Source: Burkholderiales bacterium (lineage in GTDB: Bacteria; Pseudomonadota; Gammaproteobacteria; Burkholderiales; Burkholderiaceae_C). Taken from it: a DNA stretch of 64,000 bases. The notes under the pieces are model-generated. The model saw nothing but the letters and a program-made list of their open reading frames with translations, had not been told where the DNA came from and made no database searches. This document shows positions 1-9,043 of this stretch, in pieces. The stretch covers positions 248,001 to 312,000 of the forward strand of contig JAFKGD010000013.1 in NCBI GenBank assembly GCA_017307855.1. Reading direction: 5' to 3'. The translations under genes and the position numbers were made by a program. Positions within the stretch are counted from its first letter, which is position 1. The number at the start of each line of letters is the position of its first letter.

Positions 1-810
1 CTGGCGCTGGCCTTCGTGCTGGGCGTGCTGCTGATCATTCCCATCGGCGGCGCCGACATGCCGGTGGTGGTGTCCATGCTCAACAGCTACTCGGGATGGG
101 CGGCGGCGGGCATCGGCTTCAGCCTGAACAACAGCATGCTGATCATCGCCGGTTCGCTGGTGGGCAGCTCGGGCGCCATCCTCTCGTACATCATGTGCAA
201 GGCGATGAACCGCTCGTTCTTCAACGTGATCCTGGGGGGTTTTGGAGGCGACGCCGCAGCAGCGACGTCGGGCGGCGGCGTGCAGCGCAACGTCAAGAGC
301 GGCAGCGCCGACGACGCGGCCTTCGTGCTGTCCAACGCCGAAACCGTGGTCATCGTGCCGGGCTACGGCCTGGCAGTGGCGCGCGCGCAGCATGCGGTCA
401 AGGAACTGGCGGCCAAGCTCACCGAGCGCGGCATCACCGTGAAGTACGCCATCCACCCGGTGGCCGGCCGCATGCCGGGCCACATGAACGTGCTGCTGGC
501 CGAGGCCGAGGTGCCCTACGACCAGGTGTTCGAGATGGAAGACATCAACGGCGAGTTCGGCCAGGCCGACGTGGCCATCATCCTGGGCGCCAACGACGTG
601 GTGAACCCGGCCGCCCACACCAAGGGCAGCCCGATCTACGGCATGCCGATCCTGGAGGCCTACAAGGCCAAGACCATCATCGTGAACAAGCGCTCGATGG
701 CCGCCGGCTACGCGGGCCTGGACAACGAACTGTTCTACATGGACAAGACCATGATGGTCTTCGGCGACGCCAAGAAGGTGGTCGAGGACATGGTCAAGGC
801 CGTCGAATAG
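1..810 (+). CDS. pntB: NAD(P) transhydrogenase subunit beta (C-terminal part)
   Basis: The reading frame is open from base 1, so the start lies before the window. PntB is the membrane subunit of the proton-pumping transhydrogenase that moves hydride between NADH and NADP+. What is visible is the end of the membrane domain (hydrophobic, with a NNSMLIIAG stretch), then the NADP(H)-binding domain III beginning near [18 protein letters not shown] and containing [14 protein letters not shown] and [10 protein letters not shown]. The end matches the family's usual C-terminus. pntA would be expected upstream, outside the window. The call is secure. Confidence 0.95.
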   Translation: MALAFVLGVLLIIPIGGADMPVVVSMLNSYSGWAAAGIGFSLNNSMLIIAGSLVGSSGAILSYIMCKAMNRSFFNVILGGFGGDAAAATSGGGVQRNVKSGSADDAAFVLSNAETVVIVPGYGLAVARAQHAVKELAAKLTERGITVKYAIHPVAGRMPGHMNVLLAEAEVPYDQVFEMEDINGEFGQADVAIILGANDVVNPAAHTKGSPIYGMPILEAYKAKTIIVNKRSMAAGYAGLDNELFYMDKTMMVFGDAKKVVEDMVKAVE

Positions 811-959
811 CGGGCCCACCCCGGCCGCCTGTCTCAAACACGGGCGGCTTCAGGGGAAACACGAAACAGCACGGTCGTTCGATTGCGCCACAATGGCCGT
901 CGCAGCTCGCGTGCCCCCGGGCGCGTGCATCCAGCCAACAAGTGATCCCCGGAGACATC

Positions 960-2654
960 ATGGATTCATCCGCTCAAGCAGACCGCCCCTGGCTGGCGGC
1001 CTACCCCGCCGGCGTGCCGGCCGACATCGACGCCTCGCAGTACGGCTCGCTCGTCGCGTTGATGGAAGAGAGCTTCACGAAGTACGCCGACCGCACGGCC
1101 TATTCGTTCATGGGCAAGGATGTGTCGTACGCCGACACCGACCGCGACAGCCGCGCGCTGGCGGCGTACCTGCAGGGCCTGGGCCTGTCCAAGGGCGACC
1201 GCGTTGCGATCATGATGCCCAACGTGCCGCAATACCCGGCCACGGTGGCGGCCATCCTGCGCGCAGGCTTCGTGGTGGTGAACGTCAATCCGCTCTACAC
1301 GGCCCGCGAACTCGAACACCAGCTCAAGGACTCGGGCGCCCGGGCCATCGTCATCATCGAGAACTTCGCGGCCACGCTGCAGAAGTGCATCGCCGCCACG
1401 CCCGTCAAGCACGTCGTGCTGGCGGCCATGGGCGACCGGCTGGGCCTCGTCAAGGGCGCGTTGGTGAACTACGTGGTGCGCAAGGTCAAGAAGCTGGTGC
1501 CGCCGTTCTCGCTGCCCGGCGCCGTGCGCTTCAACGATGCGCTGTCGCAGGGCGCGCGCGGCACGCTGCGACAGCCTGACATCCACGCCGACGACGTGGC
1601 GGTGCTGCAATACACGGGCGGCACCACGGGCGTGAGCAAGGGCGCGGTGCTGCTGCACCGGAACGTCATCGCCAACGTGCTGCAATCCGAGGCCTGGAAC
1701 GCCCCGGCCATGGCCAAGGTTCCCAAGAACGAACAGCAGACGGCCGTGTGCGCCCTGCCGCTCTATCACATCTTCGCCTTTACCGTGAACATGATGCTGT
1801 CCATGCGCACGGGCGGCAAGACGATCCTGATTCCCAATCCGCGCGACCTGCCGGCCACGCTCAAGGAACTGTCCAAGCACCGCTTCCACAGCTTCCCGGC
1901 CGTCAACACGTTGTTCAACGGCCTGGCCAACCACCCCGATTTCAACAAGGTCGACTGGAGCCACCTGGCCATCTCGGTGGGTGGCGGCATGGCGGTGCAG
2001 GCGGCGGTGGCCAAGCTGTGGCTCGAGAAAACCGGCTGCCCGATCGTCGAGGGTTATGGCCTGTCGGAAACCAGTCCCTCCGCCAGCTGCAATCCCACCA
2101 ACAACAAGGAATTCACCGCCACCATCGGCGTGCCCCTGCCGTCCACCTCGATGAAGTGCATCGACGACGACGGTAACGAAGTGCCCCTGGGCCAGCCCGG
2201 CGAGATCGCCATCAAGGGCCCGCAGGTCATGGCCGGCTACTGGCAGCGCCCCGACGAAACCGCCAAGGTCATGACGGCCGACGGCTACTTCAAGTCGGGC
2301 GACATCGGCGTGATGGACGAGCGCGGCTTCTTCAAGATCGTCGACCGCAAGAAGGACATGATCCTGGTGAGCGGCTTCAACGTCTATCCCAACGAGGTCG
2401 AGGACGTGGTGGCGCAGATGCCCGGCGTGCTGGAGGTGGCGGCCGTGGGCGTGCCCGACGACGCTTCGGGTGAGGCCGTGAAGCTGGTCATCGTGAAGAA
2501 GGACCCGGCAATCACCGAAGAGCAGGTGAAGGACTACTGCCGCGCGAACCTCACGGGCTACAAGCGTCCGCGGGTCATCGAGTTCCGCACCGAACTGCCC
2601 AAGACACCCGTGGGCAAGATCCTGCGCCGCGAATTGCGCGACGCGAAGAAGTAA
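960..2654 (+). CDS. fadD: Long-chain fatty-acid--CoA ligase
   Basis: 564 aa. It activates fatty acids to acyl-CoA through an acyl-adenylate, feeding beta-oxidation. The AMP-binding motif YTGGTTGVSKGA lies at residues 218-229, GYGLSETSP follows, and the C-terminal hinge and lysine region (KDMILVSGFNVYPNEVE, TPVGKILRRELR) are present. The frame is open far upstream, but the start at 960 is preceded by GGAG at 950-953 and begins the family alignment. Length is normal for FadD. The substrate chain length cannot be read from the sequence. A strong hairpin follows the gene. Confidence 0.93.
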   Translation: MDSSAQADRPWLAAYPAGVPADIDASQYGSLVALMEESFTKYADRTAYSFMGKDVSYADTDRDSRALAAYLQGLGLSKGDRVAIMMPNVPQYPATVAAILRAGFVVVNVNPLYTARELEHQLKDSGARAIVIIENFAATLQKCIAATPVKHVVLAAMGDRLGLVKGALVNYVVRKVKKLVPPFSLPGAVRFNDALSQGARGTLRQPDIHADDVAVLQYTGGTTGVSKGAVLLHRNVIANVLQSEAWNAPAMAKVPKNEQQTAVCALPLYHIFAFTVNMMLSMRTGGKTILIPNPRDLPATLKELSKHRFHSFPAVNTLFNGLANHPDFNKVDWSHLAISVGGGMAVQAAVAKLWLEKTGCPIVEGYGLSETSPSASCNPTNNKEFTATIGVPLPSTSMKCIDDDGNEVPLGQPGEIAIKGPQVMAGYWQRPDETAKVMTADGYFKSGDIGVMDERGFFKIVDRKKDMILVSGFNVYPNEVEDVVAQMPGVLEVAAVGVPDDASGEAVKLVIVKKDPAITEEQVKDYCRANLTGYKRPRVIEFRTELPKTPVGKILRRELRDAKK

Positions 2655-2681
2655 GAGCAGAACCCACCGCGCCGCGATGCG

Positions 2682-2717
2682 AAGGCGCGTGCAGCAGCAC
2701 CCTGCGGCACGCGCCTT
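2682..2717 (+). terminator. Stem-loop after fadD
   Basis: Perfect 11-bp arms AAGGCGCGTGC (2682-2692) and GCACGCGCCTT (2707-2717) enclose a 14-base loop. It lies 27 bases after the fadD stop and before the next gene. No clear T-run follows, so it may slow or terminate transcription, or protect the mRNA end. Confidence 0.6.
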
Positions 2718-2789
2718 GCTTCGTGGCGAGGCGCGTCGGTGACGACGCGGTTTCATCCGTCAAACACACGAACGCCTGGAGCCTTCCAC

Positions 2790-3770
2790 ATGTCCATCAC
2801 CCGCCGCCGCGCCCTGGCCGCATCCGCTGCCCTTGTGGCCTCGTCTTCCTGGACCCTCGCGCAGGCCCAGCCCGCCGGGTGGCCGGCGCGTCCGATCACC
2901 CTCGTGGTGGCCTACCCCGCCGGCGGCGACACCGATGCGCTGGCGCGCCTGGTCGGCGAGAAACTGTCGGCCCGCATCGGCCAGCCCGTGGTGGTGGACA
3001 ACCGCGCGGGCGCGGCCGGTGCGATCGGCACCACCTACGTCTCGCGCGCCGCAGCCGATGGCTACACGCTGCTGCTGGCGCCCAACACGGTGGTCATCAC
3101 GCCGCACGTCAACACGTCCGCCGCCTACGACCCGGTCGGCGGGCTCACGCCGGTGGCGCAGCTGATCAGCCAGTCCTTGTTCGTGATGGTGCATCCGGGT
3201 GCGGGCGTGAACTCGATGCAGGAACTGGTGGCTGCTGCCAAGGCCGGCCGCATCACCAGCTACGCCAGCCCGGGCAACGGATCGCCCATGCATATCCTGG
3301 GCGAGCTGTTCAACAAATCGGCTGGCGTCAGCATCACGCAGGTGCCCTACAAGGGTGGTGCGCCTGCCATCGCCGACGTCGTGGCCGGCCATGTACCGAT
3401 GATGTACATGACGCTTGCGCCCGTGGCCCAGTACGTCAATGCCGGCCGCCTGAAAGTGCTGGCCGTGGCCGACCCTCAGCGCTCGCCCTTCCTGCCCAAC
3501 GTGCCCACGCTGGCCGAACAGGGCTTCCGGGACGCCGACGTGGGCGCGTGGCAGGCGCTGTTTGCGCCCCGGGGCTTGCCGTCCGACCTGGTCCGCGTTC
3601 TCAACCAGCACGTCAACGAGATCATCCGCCTGCCCGACGTGGCGGAGCGCATGAAGTCGCTGGCGCAGGTGGCGGCCGGCGGCGATGCCGCGAAACTGGG
3701 CACCCTGGCCTCGCAGGACTACGCGCGCTATGGCCGCGTGGTCAAGGAATTCGGCATCCGCGCCGATTGA
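2790..3770 (+). CDS. Bug-family tripartite tricarboxylate transporter substrate-binding protein
   Basis: 326 aa periplasmic binding protein of the TctC/Bug family. The N-terminus MSITRRRALAASAALVASS is a signal peptide with an arginine-rich n-region, probably cleaved near AQAQP. The mature part starts with the family signature WPARPITLVVAYPAGGDTD and carries the later GNGSPMHILGELF and PYKGGAPAIADVVAGHV segments. An in-frame ATG 51 bases upstream would add a non-signal extension; the ATG at 2790 has GGAG at 2778-2781. No TctA/TctB membrane genes are nearby, as is usual for orphan Bug receptors. Ligand unknown. Confidence 0.9.
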   Translation: MSITRRRALAASAALVASSSWTLAQAQPAGWPARPITLVVAYPAGGDTDALARLVGEKLSARIGQPVVVDNRAGAAGAIGTTYVSRAAADGYTLLLAPNTVVITPHVNTSAAYDPVGGLTPVAQLISQSLFVMVHPGAGVNSMQELVAAAKAGRITSYASPGNGSPMHILGELFNKSAGVSITQVPYKGGAPAIADVVAGHVPMMYMTLAPVAQYVNAGRLKVLAVADPQRSPFLPNVPTLAEQGFRDADVGAWQALFAPRGLPSDLVRVLNQHVNEIIRLPDVAERMKSLAQVAAGGDAAKLGTLASQDYARYGRVVKEFGIRAD

Positions 3771-3798
3771 GCGCGCGCGCCCGAAGACGCCCTCGCCG

Positions 3799-4545
3799 GT
3801 GACCTCGCCCGCCGCTCCCGTCGCCATCGTCGGCGCCATGCACGAGGAGCTGGCTGCCGTGCTGGCCCTGATGCCCGACGAACACCGCGTGACCGTGGGT
3901 GGCCGCGAGTTCTGGCCCGGCCACCTGCGGGGGCAGCCGGTGGTCGCGGTGCTGGCGCGCATCGGCAAGGTGGCGGCGGCTACCACCGCCACCTTGCTGG
4001 CAAGTCATTTCGGCGTGCGCGCCATCGTCTTCACTGGGGTGGCTGGTGGGCTCGGCGCGGGCGTGAACGTGGGCGACGTGGTGGTGGGGCGAAGCTTCCT
4101 GCAGCACGACCTCGACGCCTCGCCCATCTTTGCGCGCCACGAGGTGCCGCTCTACGGCACGTCGCGCTTCCACGCCGACGCCGCATGGGCCGACGCGCTG
4201 GCCCGTGCCGCACGCCGGGCCCTGCCGGCCGCGCGGGTGCATGAAGGCCTGGTGATCAGCGGCGACCGCTTCGTCTCCACCACGCGCGAGGCCCGCGCGC
4301 TGCAGTCCGAGCTCCCAGACGCTCTGGCGGTCGAGATGGAAGGCGCGGCCTTCGCGCAGGTCTGCCACGATTTCGGCCTGCCGCTGGCCGTGGTGCGCAC
4401 CATCTCCGATCGCGCCGACGATGCCGCGCACGGCGACTTCACCGAGTTCGTGCGCACCGTGGCCAGCCCCCACTCGGCGGCCATCGTCAATGCACTGATG
4501 GCCGGGCCCCTGCCGGACCAGGCAGATTTCGCAGCCAGGCGCTGA
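3799..4545 (+). CDS. mtnN: 5'-methylthioadenosine/S-adenosylhomocysteine nucleosidase
   Basis: About 248 aa. It cleaves adenine from methylthioadenosine and S-adenosylhomocysteine, clearing by-products of polyamine synthesis and SAM-dependent methylation. The family start VAIVGAMHEEL is present, followed by FTGVAGGLGAGVNVGDVVVG, ISGDRF, the substrate-binding VEMEGAAFAQV and TISDRADD with the catalytic Asp. I chose GTG 3799, 28 bases after the Bug gene stop, because residues before the first ATG (3838) belong to the first beta strand. The start is uncertain, the function is not. Confidence 0.9.
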   Translation: MTSPAAPVAIVGAMHEELAAVLALMPDEHRVTVGGREFWPGHLRGQPVVAVLARIGKVAAATTATLLASHFGVRAIVFTGVAGGLGAGVNVGDVVVGRSFLQHDLDASPIFARHEVPLYGTSRFHADAAWADALARAARRALPAARVHEGLVISGDRFVSTTREARALQSELPDALAVEMEGAAFAQVCHDFGLPLAVVRTISDRADDAAHGDFTEFVRTVASPHSAAIVNALMAGPLPDQADFAARR

Positions 4546-4574
4546 CGTTGCGCTGCGCGATGCAAGGCCAGGGC

Positions 4575-4643
4575 GACGCGGAACCGGCTTCGCCGGGCCG
4601 CTGTCGCCGCCCCTTGAGGGGAGGCGGCGCAGCCGCCATGGGG
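4575..4643. repeat. Dispersed extragenic repeat, copy 1 (GC-rich stem-loops)
   Basis: Between the converging mtnN and corA genes. It contains GGAACCGGCTTCGCCGGGCC at 4580-4599, then a CCCCTTGAGGGG stem and GGCGGC-GCA-GCCGCC. The 20-mer recurs exactly, in reverse orientation, at 28951-28970, with related flanks. It may also serve as a two-way terminator here. Confidence 0.65.
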
Positions 4644-4647
4644 TGGT

Positions 4648-5634
4648 TTATTTCAACCAGCCGCGCCGGCGGAAGTACCACATGGGGCCGAGCGCGCTCG
4701 CTGCCATGAGCAGCAGCGCGAACGGGTAGCCCAGTGACCAGTCCACTTCGGGCATGTACTTGAAGTTCATGCCGTAGACGCTGGCGATCAGCGTGGGCGG
4801 CAGCAGCGCGACGCTGGCCACCGAGAAGATCTTGATGGTCTTGTTCTGGTTGATGTTGATGAAGCCGACGGTGGCGTCCATCAGGAAGTTGATCTTGTCG
4901 AACAGGAAGGCGGTGTGGTTGTCCAGCGACTCGATGTCGCGCAGGATCTGGCGCGCTTCCTCGAACTGCCCGGCGTTGAGCATGCGGCTGCGCATCATGA
5001 AGCTCACGGCGCGTCGCGTGTCCATGACGTTGCGGCGGATGCGGCCGTTCAGGTCTTCCTGCCGCGCGATGGTGCTGAGCACCTCGCCGGCCAGCTCGTC
5101 GGTCACGTTGCCTTCGAGCACCTTCTTTCCGGCCTTCTCCAGCTCGTCGTAGATGTCCTCCAGCGTGTCGGCGGAGTATTCCGCGTCGGCATCGAACAGC
5201 TTGAGCAGGACTTCCTTGGCGTCCTCGATCAGTCCCGGCGCTCGGCGCGCGCGCATGCGCAGCAGCCGGAACACCGGCACGTCCTCGTCATGGATCGAGA
5301 ACAGCACTCCGCGGCTTCTCAGCTCCTCGTTGTGCTGATTCAGGATGAAGGCCACGCGCACCGTGCGGGAGTGCTCGTCGTCGTCGATCAGGAAGTCGCT
5401 GCGGATGTGCAGCTCGCCGTTGTCTTCCTCGTAGAAGCGGGCGGATTCCTCGATGTCCTCGTCCATCGCATCCTCGGGGATGGACAGGCCGTAGTGCTGC
5501 TTGACCCAGCGCTTTTCCTCGAGGGTGGGCGATTCGAGATCGACCCAGATCGGCTTGAAGCGCGCCAGTTCTTCCAGCGACTCGATCTCTTCCTGGACGA
5601 GCCGCCCATTGGCGAGCGTGAAGATGTTGAGCAT
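4648..5634 (-). CDS. corA: Magnesium/cobalt channel protein CorA
   Basis: 328 aa. CorA forms a pentameric inner-membrane Mg2+ channel. A long acidic cytoplasmic N-terminal domain rich in Asp and Glu is followed by two C-terminal membrane helices. The signature GMN lies at residues 288-290 (YGMNFKYMPE) and the last helix is at about 300-320, followed by a basic tail (RRRGWLK). Length matches the family. It is transcribed toward mtnN and preceded by a leader of roughly 140 bases with hairpins. Confidence 0.95.
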   Translation of the reverse strand: MLNIFTLANGRLVQEEIESLEELARFKPIWVDLESPTLEEKRWVKQHYGLSIPEDAMDEDIEESARFYEEDNGELHIRSDFLIDDDEHSRTVRVAFILNQHNEELRSRGVLFSIHDEDVPVFRLLRMRARRAPGLIEDAKEVLLKLFDADAEYSADTLEDIYDELEKAGKKVLEGNVTDELAGEVLSTIARQEDLNGRIRRNVMDTRRAVSFMMRSRMLNAGQFEEARQILRDIESLDNHTAFLFDKINFLMDATVGFININQNKTIKIFSVASVALLPPTLIASVYGMNFKYMPEVDWSLGYPFALLLMAASALGPMWYFRRRGWLK

Positions 5635-5785
5635 GAAAACGCGGTCCCGTGTGTGATGTGGGGGCAGGCAGACGGATGAAGGGGTTTGGTGCTTCCAACC
5701 CCGCTGCCAACACGGGAGTCGGAAGCTACCGACTGGGGACGTTTTCCAAGGACGGGCTCCGGTTTTCGGGAAAGGCGGGATTATG
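5635..5785 (-). promoter_or_regulatory. corA leader with two hairpins and possible -10
   Basis: Read on the minus strand, CATAAT (plus 5780-5785) could be a -10 box about 145 bases before the corA start; no good -35 is seen. The presumed leader can form AGTCGG-6 nt-CCGACT (5717-5734) and a second hairpin between GGGGTTTGG and CCAACCCC (5681-5702, one bulge). Long leaders on Mg2+ transporter genes can be regulatory, but I cannot match this one to a known riboswitch. Confidence 0.35.
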
Positions 5786-5811
5786 GCACCGGGCCGGCGT
5801 CGCGCCCGGCC

Positions 5812-7038
5812 TCAGGCCGCGGCGGGCTGGCCGAAGAAGGCCAGCAGGTCGGCCTTGTGGGCGAAGGCGTCCTGCTCGCCCAGCCGCATCAGCTCCTGAA
5901 CGAAGCCGGGCTCGAACAGCAGGTAGCTGGCCAGCGCGGCGCCGCCGCCCTTGAGGGCACCCAGACCGGCCAGCGCGCGGCGGGTGGACAGCGGCAGCTC
6001 GCCTGCGTGCGACTGCGCCAGCGCGTCGAGCGACTGGCTCGGCTGCAGCGCCAGCACGTCCACGCTGCGGTAGGGCAGCACGCCGGCCACCTCGCGTGGC
6101 AGCTGGCGCAAAGTCTGGGTGACGCGCTGGGCCTGCTCCACGTCGGCCTGCAGTGTGTCGTGGAACACGCTGGCCATCGCGTGGCCGGCGATGCCGCCCA
6201 GCGTGGGCACGCCTGCGCCCTGCTCGGGGCGCGCGCCGAAGGCGGCCGCCGTGAGTCCCGAACGCTGGGGCTGGCCCACGCCGATCACCAGCACCTTGCG
6301 TGCGCCCAGGTGCAGCGCGGGCGAGAGGGGCGAGATCTGTCGCATCGAGCCATCGCCGAAATACTCGCGCCGGCGGTCCACCCACAGCGGCGTCGACGGG
6401 AACAGGAAGGGCAGCGCGCTGGACGCCATCAGGTGCTCGATGGTGATGGGCTGGAACTCCGAGCGCCGGCCGGGCCGCGACCACGCGCGTGAATTGTCGT
6501 CGTGGGCGGTGTGGCAGAACGTCCAGTGCACGCCGCTGGTGTAGCTGGAGGCCGTCACGGCCAGCGCATGCAGCGTCTTCGTCTTGAGCGAGTCGTCGAT
6601 GCCGGCCAGCGATATCGCATGGTGCAGCGTGTCGACCAGCGGCATGTTGTCCAGCACAGAACCGTGCTCACGCGCCTGCCGCGACAACGCCAGCGCCATG
6701 AGCCAGCGGCTGGCGCGTGCCCACGCCGGCACGCGCAGTCGATATACCTGTTCCGACCGCAGCCGCCCCCAGAAGCCGGCCAGCTGGTCGAACGCCGCCA
6801 GGCCCTGGGTGGCGCAACTGGCGAGGTAGGCTGCATTGAGCGCGCCGGCCGAGGTGCCCACCAGCACCTGGAACGGAAACGGCTGCGTCAGCCCGGGATG
6901 CAAGCCCAGCAGCGAGGCCAGTCCCTTGAGCACCCCGGCCTGATAGGCCGTGCGCGCGCCGCCGCCCATCAGCACCAGGGCGTGGGCGGGCCGCTCCGGC
7001 AGTACCAGGCCCGAATGGATGATGGTGTCCAGACTCAT
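5812..7038 (-). CDS. Patatin-like phospholipase family protein
   Basis: 408 aa predicted serine acyl hydrolase. The glycine-rich oxyanion segment LMGGGARTAYQAGVLKGL is at residues 23-40, the nucleophile Ser63 sits in GTSAG, and the dyad Asp is probably in FGDGSMRQISP. The start at 7038 has an AGAGGA-type ribosome site; an upstream in-frame ATG would add an unlikely arginine-rich stretch. No signal peptide is seen. It is divergent from the MFS gene. Substrate unknown. Confidence 0.85.
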   Translation of the reverse strand: MSLDTIIHSGLVLPERPAHALVLMGGGARTAYQAGVLKGLASLLGLHPGLTQPFPFQVLVGTSAGALNAAYLASCATQGLAAFDQLAGFWGRLRSEQVYRLRVPAWARASRWLMALALSRQAREHGSVLDNMPLVDTLHHAISLAGIDDSLKTKTLHALAVTASSYTSGVHWTFCHTAHDDNSRAWSRPGRRSEFQPITIEHLMASSALPFLFPSTPLWVDRRREYFGDGSMRQISPLSPALHLGARKVLVIGVGQPQRSGLTAAAFGARPEQGAGVPTLGGIAGHAMASVFHDTLQADVEQAQRVTQTLRQLPREVAGVLPYRSVDVLALQPSQSLDALAQSHAGELPLSTRRALAGLGALKGGGAALASYLLFEPGFVQELMRLGEQDAFAHKADLLAFFGQPAAA

Positions 7039-7136
7039 GCGCGTTGTCCTCTTGGCGGGCTCGTGGCGCCTCTCGCGCCCCTGCGGCATGCCAGGCGCGA
7101 TGGTAGAGTAGCCGGCCCTCCCCCAAGCCCCTCTCC

Positions 7137-8384
7137 ATGCCCGCACCGCTCACGCCGCGCCGCGAGCTGTGGCTCCTGCTTTGCCTCGCAGGGGTGCAGT
7201 TCACCCACATTCTCGACTTCATGATCATGATGCCGCTGGGGCCGCAGTTCACGACCCTGTTCGCCATCAGCGACGCGCAGTTCGGGGTGCTGGTCTCGGC
7301 GTACACCTTCGCGGCCGGGGCTTCGGGGCTGGCGGCTTCCACCTACATCGACCGCTTCGGCCGCAAGCGGCTGCTGATCGTCCTGTACGTGTTGTTCGCG
7401 CTGGCCACGCTGGCCTGCGGCCTGGCGCCCAGCTACGGCGCGCTGATGGTGGCACGCGTGGCGGCCGGTGTGTTCGGCGGCGTGCTGTCGGCGCTGTGCC
7501 AGACCATCGTCGCCGACGTGATCCCGTTCGAGCGTCGCGGCCGCGCCATGGGCATCGTGATGACCTCGTTCTCGCTGGCGACGGTGGGCGGCGTGCCGCT
7601 GGGCCTGTTCCTGGCCGCGCACCTGTCGTGGCATGCGCCGTTCATCGGCATCGCCGCACTCAGCCTCGTGATCGCCTGCGTCGCCGCGGCCGTGATGCCG
7701 CCGCTCACGGCCCACGTGCAGGCCGGCCGCGGCGCCTCGGCGCTGGGCGGGATCCGGCAGGTGCTGGGCGATACCAACCACCGCAAGGCATTCGCCTTCT
7801 CGGCGATGCTGATGTTCGCCGGCTTCACGGTCATTCCCTACATCACCATCTACATGCAGGTGAACGTGGGGCTGACCACGCAGCAGATTCCCTACCTGTA
7901 CCTGTGCGGCGGTGTGGTGACGCTGTTCACCGCGCGGCTGTTCGGCCGCCTGACCGACCGCGTGGGCAAGGTGCCGATGCTGCGCGTGCTGGCCATCGCC
8001 GTGCTGGTGCCCATGTTCGCCACCACGCTGCTTGGCCCCTCGCCGCTGTGGGTGGCGCTGCTCGTGTCGACCGGATTCTTCACCTTCATGAGCGGCCGGA
8101 TGATCCCCGGCATGGCCATCATCACATCGGCCGCCAATCCGCGGCTGCGCGGCACTTTCATGACGCTCAACGCCTCGGTGCAGTCGGCGGCCATGGGGCT
8201 GGCCGCGTTCGTGGCCGGGCTCATCATTTCCCGCGACGCGCAGGGGCTGGTGCAGGACTACTGGATGGCGGCCGTGCTGGGCGCCCTCGCCAGCTTCGGC
8301 GCCGTCTGGCTCGCCGGCCGGCTGACCCTGCACGGCTCAGGGGCTCCAGCCGCCGCAGCGCCGGTCAATTCAGGGCAAAGCTGA
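7137..8384 (+). CDS. MFS transporter (DHA1-like)
   Basis: 415 aa with about twelve hydrophobic segments. The loop 2-3 motif appears as [12 protein letters not shown], followed by [18 protein letters not shown] and a proline/glycine-rich helix 5 region. It resembles the drug:H+ antiporter (AraJ/arabinose-efflux) branch. It is divergent from the patatin gene with 98 bases between them. The substrate cannot be deduced. Confidence 0.85.
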   Translation: MPAPLTPRRELWLLLCLAGVQFTHILDFMIMMPLGPQFTTLFAISDAQFGVLVSAYTFAAGASGLAASTYIDRFGRKRLLIVLYVLFALATLACGLAPSYGALMVARVAAGVFGGVLSALCQTIVADVIPFERRGRAMGIVMTSFSLATVGGVPLGLFLAAHLSWHAPFIGIAALSLVIACVAAAVMPPLTAHVQAGRGASALGGIRQVLGDTNHRKAFAFSAMLMFAGFTVIPYITIYMQVNVGLTTQQIPYLYLCGGVVTLFTARLFGRLTDRVGKVPMLRVLAIAVLVPMFATTLLGPSPLWVALLVSTGFFTFMSGRMIPGMAIITSAANPRLRGTFMTLNASVQSAAMGLAAFVAGLIISRDAQGLVQDYWMAAVLGALASFGAVWLAGRLTLHGSGAPAAAAPVNSGQS

Positions 8385-8460
8385 GCCTTTTCAAGCACTT
8401 GCACGCGGGTTTTCAAAGGGTTGCACTTGGGGTGCCGATCCATTGATGAATGGACTTGCT

Positions 8461-8487
8461 TTCACTGCGCAGGGGGCGCATAGTGAA
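8461..8487. promoter_or_regulatory. Imperfect inverted repeat upstream of hpf
   Basis: Nested arms TTCAC/GTGAA and TGCGC/GCGCA with a TA bulge and an AGGGG loop, about 95 bases before the hpf start. It could be an operator or a structured leader element. No sigma-54 promoter (GG-N10-GC) was found here. Confidence 0.35.
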
Positions 8488-8580
8488 TTCAACGCAAGAG
8501 AACATCACGGATTCGTCGGCGATCCTTCTCTCCCGCGAAGCGATCGCCATTTCAACCGCAAAAGCGACAGGAGGCTATGC

Positions 8581-8910
8581 ATGAATTTGACGATCAGTGG
8601 TCACCATCTCGACGTGACCCCCGCGCTGCGAGACTATGTCACCAGCAAGCTCGACCGAATCACCCGGCACTACGACAAGGTCGTCGACGTGAAGGTGATC
8701 CTCACCGTCGAGAAGCAGAAGGAAAAGGAGCGACGGCAGCGCGCCGAGTGCAACATTCACGTCAAGGGCAATGACATGTACGCCGAGAGCTCCCACTCGG
8801 ACCTCTATGCGGCAGTCGATGAGCTGGTCGACAAACTTGATCGCCAGGTGGTTCGCCACAAGGACAAGCTGCAAAGCCACCAGCATGCGGCGCCCAAGCG
8901 CCTGATGTGA
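8581..8910 (+). CDS. hpf: Ribosome hibernation-promoting factor (short form)
   Basis: 109 aa. HPF binds the 30S subunit in stationary phase and leads to inactive ribosome dimers. The sequence begins [20 protein letters not shown] and has the beta-alpha-beta core with basic [12 protein letters not shown] and [22 protein letters not shown]. The length is that of short HPF, without the long-form C-terminal domain. A near-perfect AGGAGG (8569-8574) fixes the start; an upstream in-frame ATG at 8443 is not credible. It precedes ptsN-hprK. In many proteobacteria rpoN lies directly upstream, but here it does not. Confidence 0.93.
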   Translation: MNLTISGHHLDVTPALRDYVTSKLDRITRHYDKVVDVKVILTVEKQKEKERRQRAECNIHVKGNDMYAESSHSDLYAAVDELVDKLDRQVVRHKDKLQSHQHAAPKRLM

Positions 8911-8952
8911 AGTCGAACGTTGTCGGGCAGCGTCAGCCCGGCGATGATGATC

Positions 8953-8978
8953 AGGCCGCGCGGGTAACTGCGCGGCCT
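8953..8978 (+). terminator. Stem-loop after hpf
   Basis: Perfect 9-bp arms AGGCCGCGC and GCGCGGCCT with an 8-base loop, followed by TGTATATT. This looks like an intrinsic, perhaps partial, terminator that separates hpf from ptsN. Confidence 0.7.
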
Positions 8979-9001
8979 TGTATATTGGGCGTCATGTTTT
9001 G

Positions 9002-9029
9002 TTGCACTGCGGAGTCCGGGGTGCATAAT
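9002..9029 (+). promoter_or_regulatory. Probable sigma-70 promoter for ptsN-hprK
   Basis: TTGCAC (9002-9007) and CATAAT (9024-9029) are 16 bases apart, and the ptsN start follows 14 bases after the -10. With the hairpin just upstream, this suggests ptsN-hprK has its own promoter. Confidence 0.55.
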
Positions 9030-9043
9030 CTGCAGCCCTGCCC

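Noticed and set aside
8385..8580. Sigma-54 promoter for hpf
   Set aside because: I looked for GG-N10-GC with a TGGCAC/TTGC pattern; TTGC at 8421-8424 lacks GG at the required distance.
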